A stretch of DNA of 64,000 nucleotides, from contig JAKAFW010000001.1 in NCBI GenBank assembly GCA_021817845.1, forward strand, positions 207,985 to 271,984, in the 5' to 3' direction. The DNA is from FEN-1297 sp021817845. GTDB lineage: Bacteria; Bacteroidota; Ignavibacteria; Ignavibacteriales; Ignavibacteriaceae. Each line of letters opens with the position of its first letter. Position 1 is the first letter of the stretch. Made by a program: the position numbers and the translations under genes. Below the pieces are notes generated by a model. That model was not told where the DNA came from. It was given only the letters and a program-made list of their open reading frames with translations, and did no database searches. This document shows positions 36,387 through 45,306 of this stretch, piece by piece.

Positions 36387-38966
36387 ATGAAAAAAATCAA
36401 AGAATATTATCTAAAAAACAAGCAGCTCTTCATCATAATTATTTCCATTATTTTAATTCTAACTGCTGTAATTGAAATTTATTTTGTGCTTGCCCTAAGA
36501 GTTACCTCCAATGATGAATGTTCGTGGGTCCCGGAAAAAGTTTCTCCGGATAGTTCGGTAATTGTTTTTGATAAAGTGAAAGTCGGTGGGGTTACGTGGA
36601 ACGCCGGCATCAGAAACGGCGATAAGTTTTTGCAAATTCAAAATATTAATGTCTCGGATCCGAATGAGGCTCAATTAATCTTAAATAAAATTTCTTACGG
36701 CAAATTTGCAAATTATACGGTTGAGAAAAAAGACAATAACCAAATTTTTCATACTCAAGTTTTTGTAAAGAAGTTTATCCAAATAGGCAGTTTAGCTAAT
36801 GCTATATTAGCTTTATTCTGGATGCTGATCGGCTTCATTGTACTGATGTCTAAGCCCGACGGCAGAGTGCAGAAATTATTTTATGCGATCGGTGTGGGTG
36901 TTGTTTTTTTTACCTCCAATCTGTTTTTGCCAATTGATATTATTCCTTCGATGGTTAAAGATTATTTCGTCTTATACCCGCTGATAATCTTGTTGTGGTC
37001 TTTAGGCGTAGGTTTTATCCCGTTTTTATTTTTATATTTTTTCTGGACTTTCCCAACGCCGTTCAAGTTTCTTGAAAAAAATTGGCTAAGAAAGTCTTTA
37101 CTAATTCTGCCAATAATCGTTGCAATAGTAATCTTTGTTTCGGTTTTTTCAGCATTTAGAGATAAAAATTTTAACTCGGATTTTTTTAAAGCAATTAAAA
37201 ATTCGCTCGTTATTCTTTTAAGCACAAGCAATATCGTTGCGTTGATCTCGCTTTTTATTAATTATAGAAGATTAAAATCATGGGAGGAAAAGAAGCCTGT
37301 CTTTATAATTTTAGTTGCTTATGCTATTGCCATTGCCGCTGTAATTTATACAGCGCGAATTGCGCCGGCAATTTCAGACACCGTATTTAACTCACCGGAA
37401 TATTACACGCCAATTATCTTAATAATTCTGGTTCCAATTGCTTTCGCTTATTCAATCTTAAAGTATCAGTTGATGGATGTCAGCATTGTGATAAAAAATA
37501 CTTTGATGTATGGCATTGCTACTTTAGCGCTGGCGGCTCTTTACTTTTTTATCATTTACGTTTTAGGACAAAGCATTAGCGAAGCTATTGGAACTCAGTT
37601 TCAAACGGCAATTGCAGGGTTAATATTTATAACCTTTGCGCTTGTGTTTCAATCGACAAAAGATAAATTCCAGGATTTCCTTACCGCGCGCTTTTATCCC
37701 GAACAGTTTGCTTATCAGAGAGTTTTGATAAAATTCAGCAATGATGTTTCAACTGTTGTTGGTCTTGAAAATATCCTCGACTCAATGAAAGGAACTTTTG
37801 TCGAAGCATTGAAGATAAAAAATTTTGGCATATTACTTAAAGAAAATAAACATGATAATTTACGTCTTGTTAAAAGCGTCGGCATCGAAAGTCAAGAATT
37901 ATATTTGAATGGAAAACTTGTCGACGATTTTATCTCGAATAAATCATTATCTTCAAAGCACCCGGTTATCGAAAGAGAAGACTTTGCAAAAATATTTCCG
38001 GCTGAAGTTTCTGCTTTAACAAAAGAAAATATTTTCACAATCGTCCCGATGATAATTAAATCCAAATTCATCGGTTTGCTTTTGTTTGGATTAAAATATT
38101 CAGGCTCGCAGTTTGCCGGAAAAGATTTAGACCTTTTATTTGCCGCCGCCAATCAAGCTGCAATATCGATTGAGAATGCGCGCTTGTATCAATCCGAAGC
38201 CGAAAAACTTAGAATGGAAAGAGATCTTGACCTTGCTAGAAAAATTCAGCAGGGACTTCTTCCTACGACCATTCCGGTAATTAAAGGATTAGATATTGCA
38301 GGCGAGATGATTCCCGCCATGCAGGTCGGGGGTGATTATTTTGATCTGCTGCCTGTGTCAGAATCTAAATTATTCGTTGTTGTCGGTGATGTATCCGGAA
38401 AGGGACTGGCGGCTTCTCTTTATATGGCAAAGCTTCAAACAATGATTCAGCTATCCTGCAATGACCGCAAGTCTCCTAAAGAAATTTTAATCGAACTTAA
38501 TCGCCACTTTTATAAAAGTATTGAAAGAAATTCGTTTGTAACGATGACTCTGGCACTGTTCGATAATCAAGCAAAAATACTGAAGTTCTGCCGCGCCGGT
38601 CATTTGCCGTTGCTTATGGCTTCAAACGGCAACGTAAGTTCATTTAGAACGCAAGGTATTGGCGTCGGACTGGAGAAAGGAAATATTTTTGAAAGTACTT
38701 TAACTGAAGAAGAAATCCCGTTAAAACCGGGACAAACTTTTGCATTCTTTTCCGACGGTATAACCGAAGCTATGAATGAAAATAACGATCTTTTTGGTGA
38801 AGAGAATCTCCAAAAAATCCTGAAGAATAATACTTCAGCAAATTCAAATGAAATTATGAACGAAATTTGGAATGCGGTAAAAAAATTCAGGGGAACAGCC
38901 GAACAAAATGACGATATGACCATGGTTTTGGTCAAAGTAGCAGATGAAATTCAGCACAGAATTTGA
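36387..38966 (+). CDS. PDZ-membrane-GAF-SpoIIE phosphatase
   Basis: 859 residues. A first membrane helix (about 14-36), then a PDZ domain on the outside (VFDKVKVGGVTWNAGIRNGDKFLQIQNINV), then roughly eight hydrophobic segments (135-425), a GAF domain (about 440-600) and the SpoIIE phosphatase (620-855) with VGGDYFDLL, GDVSGKGLAASLYMAK, FSDGITEAMN and NDDMTMVLVKV. All metal-site Asp are present. It lies 106 bp after the second phosphatase, in the same direction. The PDZ domain suggests that it senses exposed protein C-termini, that is envelope stress; this is inference. Confidence 0.9.
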   Translation: MKKIKEYYLKNKQLFIIIISIILILTAVIEIYFVLALRVTSNDECSWVPEKVSPDSSVIVFDKVKVGGVTWNAGIRNGDKFLQIQNINVSDPNEAQLILNKISYGKFANYTVEKKDNNQIFHTQVFVKKFIQIGSLANAILALFWMLIGFIVLMSKPDGRVQKLFYAIGVGVVFFTSNLFLPIDIIPSMVKDYFVLYPLIILLWSLGVGFIPFLFLYFFWTFPTPFKFLEKNWLRKSLLILPIIVAIVIFVSVFSAFRDKNFNSDFFKAIKNSLVILLSTSNIVALISLFINYRRLKSWEEKKPVFIILVAYAIAIAAVIYTARIAPAISDTVFNSPEYYTPIILIILVPIAFAYSILKYQLMDVSIVIKNTLMYGIATLALAALYFFIIYVLGQSISEAIGTQFQTAIAGLIFITFALVFQSTKDKFQDFLTARFYPEQFAYQRVLIKFSNDVSTVVGLENILDSMKGTFVEALKIKNFGILLKENKHDNLRLVKSVGIESQELYLNGKLVDDFISNKSLSSKHPVIEREDFAKIFPAEVSALTKENIFTIVPMIIKSKFIGLLLFGLKYSGSQFAGKDLDLLFAAANQAAISIENARLYQSEAEKLRMERDLDLARKIQQGLLPTTIPVIKGLDIAGEMIPAMQVGGDYFDLLPVSESKLFVVVGDVSGKGLAASLYMAKLQTMIQLSCNDRKSPKEILIELNRHFYKSIERNSFVTMTLALFDNQAKILKFCRAGHLPLLMASNGNVSSFRTQGIGVGLEKGNIFESTLTEEEIPLKPGQTFAFFSDGITEAMNENNDLFGEENLQKILKNNTSANSNEIMNEIWNAVKKFRGTAEQNDDMTMVLVKVADEIQHRI

Positions 38967-39304
38967 CAAACAATTTCGCCAAGGCGGAAGTAATCTCTTA
39001 ATATTTTTTGTCATTTCGAAAACCTACAGTGAGTGCGCGCCCCGTTTGCCCCGCTTGCGGGGTTTGCCGGGAGAAATCCCACGAATAGCTCAGATATACG
39101 AATTGACCATGGGATATCTCAGTCGCAAAGCTCCTTCGATATGACATACAAATAGTTGTCATTAGTAGCCAAGTTATATCTCATCCGAGTCCGCGTTGGA
39201 CCAGTCGAAATGATAAAAACCAATTTGTCATTTCGACTGGAGGAAAATCATAATATAACGCATCTCACATAGTAATCTTAAGCTTTCTCAAAATACTCGT
39301 TCCT
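38967..39304. repeat. GTCATTTCGA-family composite repeat
   Basis: TGTCATTTCGAA at 39009, GGGAGAAATCCC at 39069-39080, CAGTCGCAAAGCTCCTTCGA at 39120-39139 and TGTCATTTCGACTGGAGG at 39227-39244. The middle block is the inverted counterpart of 14090-14130. It lies between two convergent genes. No ORF is supported. Confidence 0.8.
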
Positions 39305-40672
39305 CTATTTAATAACTGGAGTATTCAACTTTTTAAGATCTGCATGAAGTTCTTCCTCAGTAAGATGATGTTCTACGAGTTTTCCTGAGAAATAGGCATC
39401 ATAAGCGCTCATATCAAAATTTCCGTGACCGCTTAAGTTAAATAATATTGTCTTTGGCGTTCCTTCTTCCTTTGCTTTAAGAGCTTCTTTGACAGCGCAA
39501 GCAATTGCATGGTTTGACTCGGGTGCCGGAATAATTCCTTCAGATCTTGCAAACTTTACGCCCGCTTCAAAACATTCAATTTGATGAAATGATTGAGCTT
39601 CGATTAATTTGTCTTTTAATAACTGGCTAACAATTGCACCGGCTCCATGGTAACGTAATCCTCCCGCATGAATCGGCGCAGGCATAAATGTATGTCCCAG
39701 CGTGTACATTGGAATGAGTGGAGTTAAACCAACGGTATCGCCGAAGTCATATCTAAATTCTCCTTTAGTAAGCTTTGGGCAAGATGAAGGCTCTGCCGCA
39801 ATGCATCTTACATTTTTGCCTTCGCGGAAATTTAATCCAAGGAATGGAAATGATATCCCGGCAAAGTTTGAACCTCCTCCAAAGCAGCCGATGACAATAT
39901 CAGGGAAATCTCCGGCTAATTCCATCTGTTTAATTGATTCAAGTCCAATGACAGTTTGATGCATCAGAACATGATTAAGCACACTTCCGAGAGAGTATTT
40001 AGTATCATTGCTCGTAGCAGCTCTTTCAACAGCCTCTGAAATTGCGATGCCGAGGCTTCCTGGCGAATCAGGGTCTTCTGCAAGTATTTTCCTTCCGGAT
40101 TCAGTCCTATTTGTAGGGGAAGAAAAAACGTTAGCCCCCCAGGTATTCATCATAAATTTTCTATAAGGTTTTTGCTCATAGCTTATTTTTACCATATATA
40201 CTTCTAAGTCGATTCCGAAATGATTACATGCAAAGCTAAGTGCGCTGCCCCATTGACCTGCGCCGGTCTCCGTTGTTATCTTTTTCACACCTTCCATTTT
40301 ATTGTAATATGCTTGCGGAACTGCCGTATTTGGTTTATGCGAACCGGCAGGACTAACGCCTTCATATTTGTAATAGATTTTTGCGGGCGTGTCAAGAAGT
40401 TTTTCAAAGTTTGTAGCTCTAAAAAGAGGAGTTGGTCTCCACAATTTATAAACGTCTCTTACCTCTTCCGGTATGTCAATCCATCTTTCTTTTGATACTT
40501 CTTGTTTTATCAATTCCATTGGAAATAGAGCAGCTAAATCTGCAGGTCCAATTGGTTGCTTAGTCCCTGGATGAAGCGGAGGCAACATCGGGTTAGGCAT
40601 ATCAGCTTGAATGTTATACCATTGCTCGGGAATTTCCTTTTCGGGCAGTATATACTTTTTTGTTTTTTCCAT
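39305..40672 (-). CDS. trpB: TrpB-like (TrpB2) PLP-dependent tryptophan synthase beta subunit
   Basis: 455 residues, longer than TrpB1, with the N-terminal extension of the TrpB2 group (EKEIPEQWYNIQADMPNPMLPPLHPGTKQPIGP). PLP lysine in GSHKPNTAV, phosphate loop GCFGGGSNFAG, and SGHGNFDM near the C-terminus. It joins indole and serine to tryptophan, or in this subgroup may use O-phosphoserine or act as a salvage enzyme. No trpA or other trp genes are nearby, which fits TrpB2. It faces the repeat cluster at its 3' end. Confidence 0.93.
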   Translation of the reverse strand: MEKTKKYILPEKEIPEQWYNIQADMPNPMLPPLHPGTKQPIGPADLAALFPMELIKQEVSKERWIDIPEEVRDVYKLWRPTPLFRATNFEKLLDTPAKIYYKYEGVSPAGSHKPNTAVPQAYYNKMEGVKKITTETGAGQWGSALSFACNHFGIDLEVYMVKISYEQKPYRKFMMNTWGANVFSSPTNRTESGRKILAEDPDSPGSLGIAISEAVERAATSNDTKYSLGSVLNHVLMHQTVIGLESIKQMELAGDFPDIVIGCFGGGSNFAGISFPFLGLNFREGKNVRCIAAEPSSCPKLTKGEFRYDFGDTVGLTPLIPMYTLGHTFMPAPIHAGGLRYHGAGAIVSQLLKDKLIEAQSFHQIECFEAGVKFARSEGIIPAPESNHAIACAVKEALKAKEEGTPKTILFNLSGHGNFDMSAYDAYFSGKLVEHHLTEEELHADLKKLNTPVIK

Positions 40673-41067
40673 TTCTTTGTCTTTGATTTAATTATTGAAT
40701 AGAATTTTATTTGCTTTACTATAACAGATCTTGTTTTGTTGAATGTCCAACAAATTCAGAAATGAATAAATTAAGATTGCTTTCTTACCGAAATCAGATG
40801 TTTGCTGAACCGGCAGGTAGGTTTTTATGCCTTATATTTGATGCTTGCATTTTGTGCGGCAACAAATTAAAAATGTAATGATGTTCGTTCAAAATATATT
40901 TGAATTAAAAGGAAAATTCAAGTTAAAGATTAAATAGATTTTATATTCCAAACTGTGACTTGATGCTTAATGTTATTAAAGTGCATAAAGATTTCATTGT
41001 TTAAGTTTAGGAAAAATATTTATTTTAATATTCTTATCAAATATTTGTTTTACGAAAAGAAGATATA
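40673..41067. other. Intergenic region between divergent trpB and aldo/keto reductase genes
   Basis: 395 bp, AT-rich. No ORF, RNA gene, operator palindrome or clear promoter was recognised. CCGGCAGGTAGG at 40810 is a fragment of the CTACCGGCAGG repeat seen elsewhere. It must contain both promoters. Confidence 0.5.
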
Positions 41068-42081
41068 ATGAAAATTAAAAATTTAGGTCGCACAGGATTA
41101 AAGGTTAGTGAAGTTTGTCTTGGGACAATGACATTCGGATATCAATGCGATGAAAATACATCATTTGCAATTTTAAATAATGCCTGGGAAGGCGGAGTTA
41201 ATTTTATAGATACTGCTGACGTTTATCCATTACCCGTTGATCCAAATACAGTTGGTGCAACAGAAGCGATAATAGGGAATTGGTTAAAAACAAATCCGGG
41301 TAGAAGGCATGAAACGATTCTCGCTACAAAGTGTAACGGTAAAATGAGCGAAGCTCCAAATGACCAGGGACTCTCACGCCGCCATATTATGGATGCAATT
41401 GACGCAAGCCTAAAGCGTCTTCAAACAGATTTTGTTGATTTATACCAGGTTCACTTTTATGATCCGAATACCCCGCTTGATGAAACCTTAAGAGCTTTGG
41501 ATGATATTGTCCGCGCTGGGAAGGCACGTTATATCGGATGTAGTAATTACCAGGCATATCAACTTGCCAAAGCTTTATGGAAGAGCGATAAGCTCGGAAT
41601 AGAAAGATACAACTGCATTCAACCACGTTATAATATACTTTTTAGAGAATTTGAAAATGAATTATTCCCATTGTGCCGGGAAGAAGGCGTAGGAGTAATA
41701 GTCTATAATCCTTTAGCAGGTGGATTTTTAACTGGTAAACATAAACGCGATAGGGAACCGGCGGAGATGGGAAGATTTAAATTAGGTGATGCCGGTAAAA
41801 TGTATCGAACCCGTTACTGGCAGGAAGCTCAATTTGATGCTGTCGATAAAATGAAAAAATATTTTGAGAAGAAAAATAAATCATTAACACATGTTTCATT
41901 AGCTTGGGTATTGAATAATCCTGTGATAACTTCGGCAATTATCGGAGCGAGTAAACCCGAACAACTTAATGACAGTCTCAAAGCAATCGAAGTCAAATTA
42001 GATGATGAAGAGATAGAATTCCTAAATACCTTATGGTATGATTTACCGAAAATTAGCGATCCGAAATTTGCATTGAGATGA
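41068..42081 (+). CDS. Aldo/keto reductase
   Basis: 337 residues, (beta/alpha)8 AKR fold. MKIKNLGRTGLKVSEVCLGTMTFG start, catalytic Asp/Tyr in FIDTADVYPL, Lys in ILATKCNGK, His in LYQVHFYDP, NADP-site IIGASKPEQLNDSL near the end. It reduces aldehydes or ketones with NADPH; the substrate is unknown. A MITE-like element begins one base after its stop codon and may end or stabilise the transcript. Confidence 0.92.
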   Translation: MKIKNLGRTGLKVSEVCLGTMTFGYQCDENTSFAILNNAWEGGVNFIDTADVYPLPVDPNTVGATEAIIGNWLKTNPGRRHETILATKCNGKMSEAPNDQGLSRRHIMDAIDASLKRLQTDFVDLYQVHFYDPNTPLDETLRALDDIVRAGKARYIGCSNYQAYQLAKALWKSDKLGIERYNCIQPRYNILFREFENELFPLCREEGVGVIVYNPLAGGFLTGKHKRDREPAEMGRFKLGDAGKMYRTRYWQEAQFDAVDKMKKYFEKKNKSLTHVSLAWVLNNPVITSAIIGASKPEQLNDSLKAIEVKLDDEEIEFLNTLWYDLPKISDPKFALR

Positions 42082-42082
42082 T

Positions 42083-42185
42083 TAAGGGCGCTTCTAAAAA
42101 CTATCTTTTATAAAAATTTAACGCAGAGAACGCAAAGAATACGCAACGTTCGCAGAGAATATTGAAGTTTTTAGAAGTGCCCTTA
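42083..42185. mobile_element. MITE-like element, 103 bp
   Basis: The terminal inverted repeats are 20 bp: TAAGGGCGCTTCTAAAAACT (42083-42102) and its complement at 42166-42185, with one mismatch. The core holds ATAAAAATTTAACGCAGAGAAC and a second CGCAGAG. There is no coding capacity. The ends are bordered by TTAA-like sequence (ATTAAGGG, CCCTTAAAT). A larger copy is at 45006-45286. Confidence 0.8.
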
Positions 42186-42201
42186 AATTAAAATTGTGAA
42201 A

Positions 42202-42234
42202 TAAAAAAGCTCAATCATTTATAGATTGAGCTTT
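42202..42234 (-). terminator. Intrinsic terminator of tRNA-Leu
   Basis: AAAGCTCAATC (42206-42216) pairs perfectly with GATTGAGCTTT (42224-42234) around a 7-base loop. Read on the minus strand the stem runs into TTTTTTAT, so it ends leftward transcription, 3 bases after the tRNA. Confidence 0.85.
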
Positions 42235-42237
42235 AAG

Positions 42238-42323
42238 TACCGGAGGCCGGACTCGAACCGGCACCTGGTGTGAGCCAGACTGGATTTTGAGTCCAGCGCG
42301 TCTACCAATTCCGCCACTTCGGC
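42238..42323 (-). tRNA. tRNA-Leu (anticodon CAA)
   Basis: The minus strand reads GCCGAAGTGGCGGAATTGG, D-arm with GGTAGACGC, anticodon stem CTGGA/TCCAG with loop CTCAAAA (anticodon CAA, reads UUG), a long variable arm typical of class II tRNAs, and T-arm GCCGGTTCGAGTCCGGC. CCA is not encoded. The acceptor stem GCCGAAG/CTCCGGT has a G1-U72 wobble and an A5-C68 mismatch. A terminator follows directly. Confidence 0.93.
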
Positions 42324-42571
42324 AACAATTAAAATTTAATAACCAATTTTGATTCTCAGCGTGTCTACTAACTTTCAATCAACTATTCTTAAGCTTGATC
42401 TTCTCGCATCGGTAAAAATTAATCTAAAATTAGTGGCGTAAATCTATGCTTAATTCATTTTATTATCAAGTAGATATCTACCGAAATTTGATATTACAGG
42501 GATGAACTAATGTATTCCGGGTTGTTTGCATTTCCCTCGGATTATAGATAATTTTATTCAATAATACAGGG
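42324..42571. other. Intergenic region with a tRNA-like fragment
   Basis: 42347-42371 resembles 42285-42308 inside the tRNA-Leu gene (21 of 25 positions with one gap; shared CAGCG and GTCTAC). TACAGGGATGA occurs at 42495 and again at 42566 just before the next start codon. The tRNA and lipoprotein promoters should be here. No ORF found. Confidence 0.4.
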
Positions 42572-43870
42572 ATGATTATGATAAAGTTGATGGTCTTAAA
42601 ATATTTATTGCCATGTAATTTACTGGCTGTACTACTTTTTACGGGCTGCAGTAATCAATATATTGAAAAAGAATTTAATTCAAAGGAGGTTTATTATTCA
42701 ACAATTAACCGGAGAATAAAAGACAGAAATACCGAAATAAGCTTTATAAATGGGGAGAATGTAAGCAGTGAAGATATTCATATTAGTAAGGATTCGGTTT
42801 ACTGGAAACAACAGTATACGGAAATGTGCCGCACTTCAGTTCCTCTTGCACTTACAAAAATAATAAATTACAACTCTTATGTTTCTCAAAACCATGTGAA
42901 ATTCAATGGAAGCATTCAATTAAAAAACGATTCTATCATTGATGTACAAAATGCCGAATTCTTAAAAGACACAATAAGTTACTTCTGGGTGCATGAAAAA
43001 ATGTTTTCCAAGCCGGTTCAGAATGTAAATTCTATATCATTCAGTGATCATTGGAAAGGGCTTGCGCAGTATGCATTTGCCGGAATGTTTGCGGGCGGCG
43101 TAATAGGTCATAAAGCCGGGAACGATGCGGGAATAAGAGAACGTGATCCTATTTTGGGAATGATGGCAGGTGCTATTCTATTTGGTCTTGGCGGTATAAT
43201 AGTGGGAGTAATTACAGGCAGTTCGCAGAATTATGTATTAAATGATAATGATTCGGAAACATTAAAGTTTATTAGGAGGTTCGGCTTGATAACAGGTATG
43301 ACTTCTTCTACATTCTACGGAGGATTTTCAGACAGAAGAAGTTTTGCAGCAAGATCATTAGAACAGTATTCATTTGGTCTATATTATTTATATGACATTA
43401 ATCGTGTACTGAAGCTAAGACCTGAATTAATTTATTGCATAAAAGGTGGCAATTATGATTATGGGAACTCTGGAAGCTCAAACAATTATAATTATTATAG
43501 TGGTACATCAACGTTTTACCTGGATGTAATAGAGTTACCGGTGCTTATTCAATTAGATCCGTTTCCTTCACCCGGACAATTCCTGAAAATATTTGCAGGA
43601 CCATCAATTAATATTCCTCTGAAGGGTGAATTGGATGAATATTATGTTGGGCCGATGGATGAAGTATTTCCAAATTCCATAGAGAAGTTTAATGCTAAAC
43701 CTTATGTTAGTATTGTCTATGGCTTTGGAGTGAAGTGGGATCGACATTTCTCAACTGAACTGCTATTCGACTCCGGGCTTACAAGCTTAGGGAGTGTAGG
43801 AATGTCCGACGGAACAAAATTAAATTTACGTCAAGATAATATTTTAATAAGTACAACTTTTTCTTTATAA
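42572..43870 (+). CDS. Lipoprotein with outer-membrane beta-barrel domain
   Basis: 432 residues; the start could be ATG 42572, 42578 or 42590. The signal peptide ends in lipobox LLFTGC. Residues ~30-160 are a mixed region unknown to me. A glycine-rich hydrophobic stretch with zipper-like spacing follows (YAFAGMFAGGVIGHKAGNDAG, GMMAGAILFGLGGIIVGVITG). The C-terminal ~200 residues look like a PorT-type barrel (GLITGMTSSTFYGGF, LRPELIYCIKGGNYDY, LDVIELPVLIQL, FAGPSINIPL). A lipid anchor joined to a barrel is uncommon. Role unknown. Confidence 0.75.
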   Translation: MIMIKLMVLKYLLPCNLLAVLLFTGCSNQYIEKEFNSKEVYYSTINRRIKDRNTEISFINGENVSSEDIHISKDSVYWKQQYTEMCRTSVPLALTKIINYNSYVSQNHVKFNGSIQLKNDSIIDVQNAEFLKDTISYFWVHEKMFSKPVQNVNSISFSDHWKGLAQYAFAGMFAGGVIGHKAGNDAGIRERDPILGMMAGAILFGLGGIIVGVITGSSQNYVLNDNDSETLKFIRRFGLITGMTSSTFYGGFSDRRSFAARSLEQYSFGLYYLYDINRVLKLRPELIYCIKGGNYDYGNSGSSNNYNYYSGTSTFYLDVIELPVLIQLDPFPSPGQFLKIFAGPSINIPLKGELDEYYVGPMDEVFPNSIEKFNAKPYVSIVYGFGVKWDRHFSTELLFDSGLTSLGSVGMSDGTKLNLRQDNILISTTFSL

Positions 43871-44027
43871 AACTTAAAGAATGTTTAGCCATTCTAACAT
43901 AATAGAATTTAATAAACTTGTTGCTGTACTTAAAACTGCATGTAACCTAGCGCTGCTGAACTGTTTTCTGATTTATTAAGATAATCACCAAATATGACCT
44001 TAATAGATGATACTACCTGTGAAATCT

Positions 44028-44876
44028 TTAGAATAAAGTATAAACAACACCAAGCTGCAAAGTTTGTTTCATTTGCGTTGTAAGCGATTGGTCTTTCTGA
44101 TAAATTAAAAGAAAGCCAATGTTTACATTAAGCCAGCTGTTTACCTTTGCAACTATTGAATTGTCCCATCGGACATCCCATACATCAAGGTTTTTGAACC
44201 TTGTAAACAAAGTGAGGCTGCTATTAAGCATTAAATTTTCCGCAATCTGCACATTTCCGGAAGTTACAGATTGTAAGCCGATTTCTAATTTAAATGCTTC
44301 AACTTTAGTAGTCGTTGGGTCGTCAGTGTATTGTCTGTTGTGATTTGTAAATACTTCTTGCAATCCAAGGCCTAGTCTGGTTTTGAATCCGGCTAATTTG
44401 TTGTATTCAAAACCGGCGCTTTGTACAACATAACCCGGATCGAAAAAATTTGCAATTTCTATTGATTGATTGCCGTTATAATTAAAACCGGGAGCAATAG
44501 AAGTTGTTATTATATTGCTAAAGAAAGGATCGAATATCCAGTCAATTTTTTTTGAGAGGACACTTTCAAGATAAAATTCGTTATCATTAGTTCTAATTTC
44601 CTGTCCACCCAATTTTGTTCTTCCGTATGCCAATTTCAAATTGTTCGAAAGGTTCCAATCCTCGCTTTGATAGTTATATCCTAAATTCCCGGTAATTGTC
44701 CACGTCAATGAATTTTCACCGCCTTGTGTCCAGTTACTAAGAGCTAATTGACTTATATTAAGCCCCGCAATCGCTTTTGGAATCCACCCGGTAAATTTGG
44801 CTGTATCTTTTTGCCCGAATAATGAAAGGTTGGTTAAAAAGAAAATTGCCACTGCAAGAAGTAATTTATTTTTCAT
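44028..44876 (-). CDS. DUF3078 outer-membrane-type protein
   Basis: 282 residues with a signal peptide (MKNKLLLAVAIFFLTNLSLFGQ). The sequence IAGLNISQLALSNWTQGGENSLTWTITGNLGYNYQSEDWNLSNNLKLAYGRTKLGG is typical of DUF3078, a Bacteroidota/Chlorobi family of probable outer-membrane barrels. Alternating aromatic strands continue to the end (LQLGVVYTLF, terminal Phe as in barrel proteins). Function unknown. It stands alone, convergent with the lipoprotein/barrel gene. Confidence 0.85.
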   Translation of the reverse strand: MKNKLLLAVAIFFLTNLSLFGQKDTAKFTGWIPKAIAGLNISQLALSNWTQGGENSLTWTITGNLGYNYQSEDWNLSNNLKLAYGRTKLGGQEIRTNDNEFYLESVLSKKIDWIFDPFFSNIITTSIAPGFNYNGNQSIEIANFFDPGYVVQSAGFEYNKLAGFKTRLGLGLQEVFTNHNRQYTDDPTTTKVEAFKLEIGLQSVTSGNVQIAENLMLNSSLTLFTRFKNLDVWDVRWDNSIVAKVNSWLNVNIGFLLIYQKDQSLTTQMKQTLQLGVVYTLF

Positions 44877-45306
44877 GAGCTACTCCATATTTTTATTATA
44901 AAATATACAAAAAATGATAAAAATAGGGAATAATGACAACAAATAACGATATTGAATAAAGAAAATTTATATCAGTCCGGAGTCATTTATAATATTAATT
45001 TTACTTAAGGGCACTTCTAAAAACTATCTTTTATAAAAATTTAACGCAGAGAACTTGCCTGCTTGCAAGCTCATTAGATACGACACACAAATAATTGTCA
45101 TTTCGAATCCGGCTTAAGCCGGTGAGAAATCCCCTTGTAAAGCTTAGAGGGTCGAATTGAACATGGGATTTCTCCTTCGAGGACCTGCCTACCGGACAGG
45201 CAGGCTCAGTCGAAATGACACAATCTTTTTTTTGTCATTTCGAATCTGCCTTCTTCAGGCAAATATTGAAGTTTTTAGAAGTGCCCAAATGCTATTCTTA
45301 AAATAG
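44877..45306. other. Gene-free region holding the composite MITE-like element
   Basis: 44877-45005 is AT-rich and should hold the promoter of the DUF3078 gene. From 45006 to 45286 it is occupied by the repeat element described separately. No ORF is supported. Confidence 0.6.
45006..45286. mobile_element. MITE-like element, 281 bp, with nested repeat
   Basis: The left end TAAGGGCACTTCTAAAAACT (45006-45025) and right end AGTTTTTAGAAGTGCCC (45270-45286) are perfect inverted repeats over 17 bp. The outer parts match the 103-bp copy as far as CGCAGAGAAC and from AATATTGAAG on. Its core is instead GTCATTTCGA-family DNA (45097-45252), with CTGCCTACCGGACAGGCAGG at 45185-45204 and two GTCATTTCGAATC blocks. 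One repeat therefore seems inserted into the other. Confidence 0.75.

Noticed and set aside
38944..39144. 66-residue ORF after the PDZ phosphatase
   Set aside because: It overlaps the gene end and then runs through the GTCATTTCGA repeat; no domain or ribosome site.
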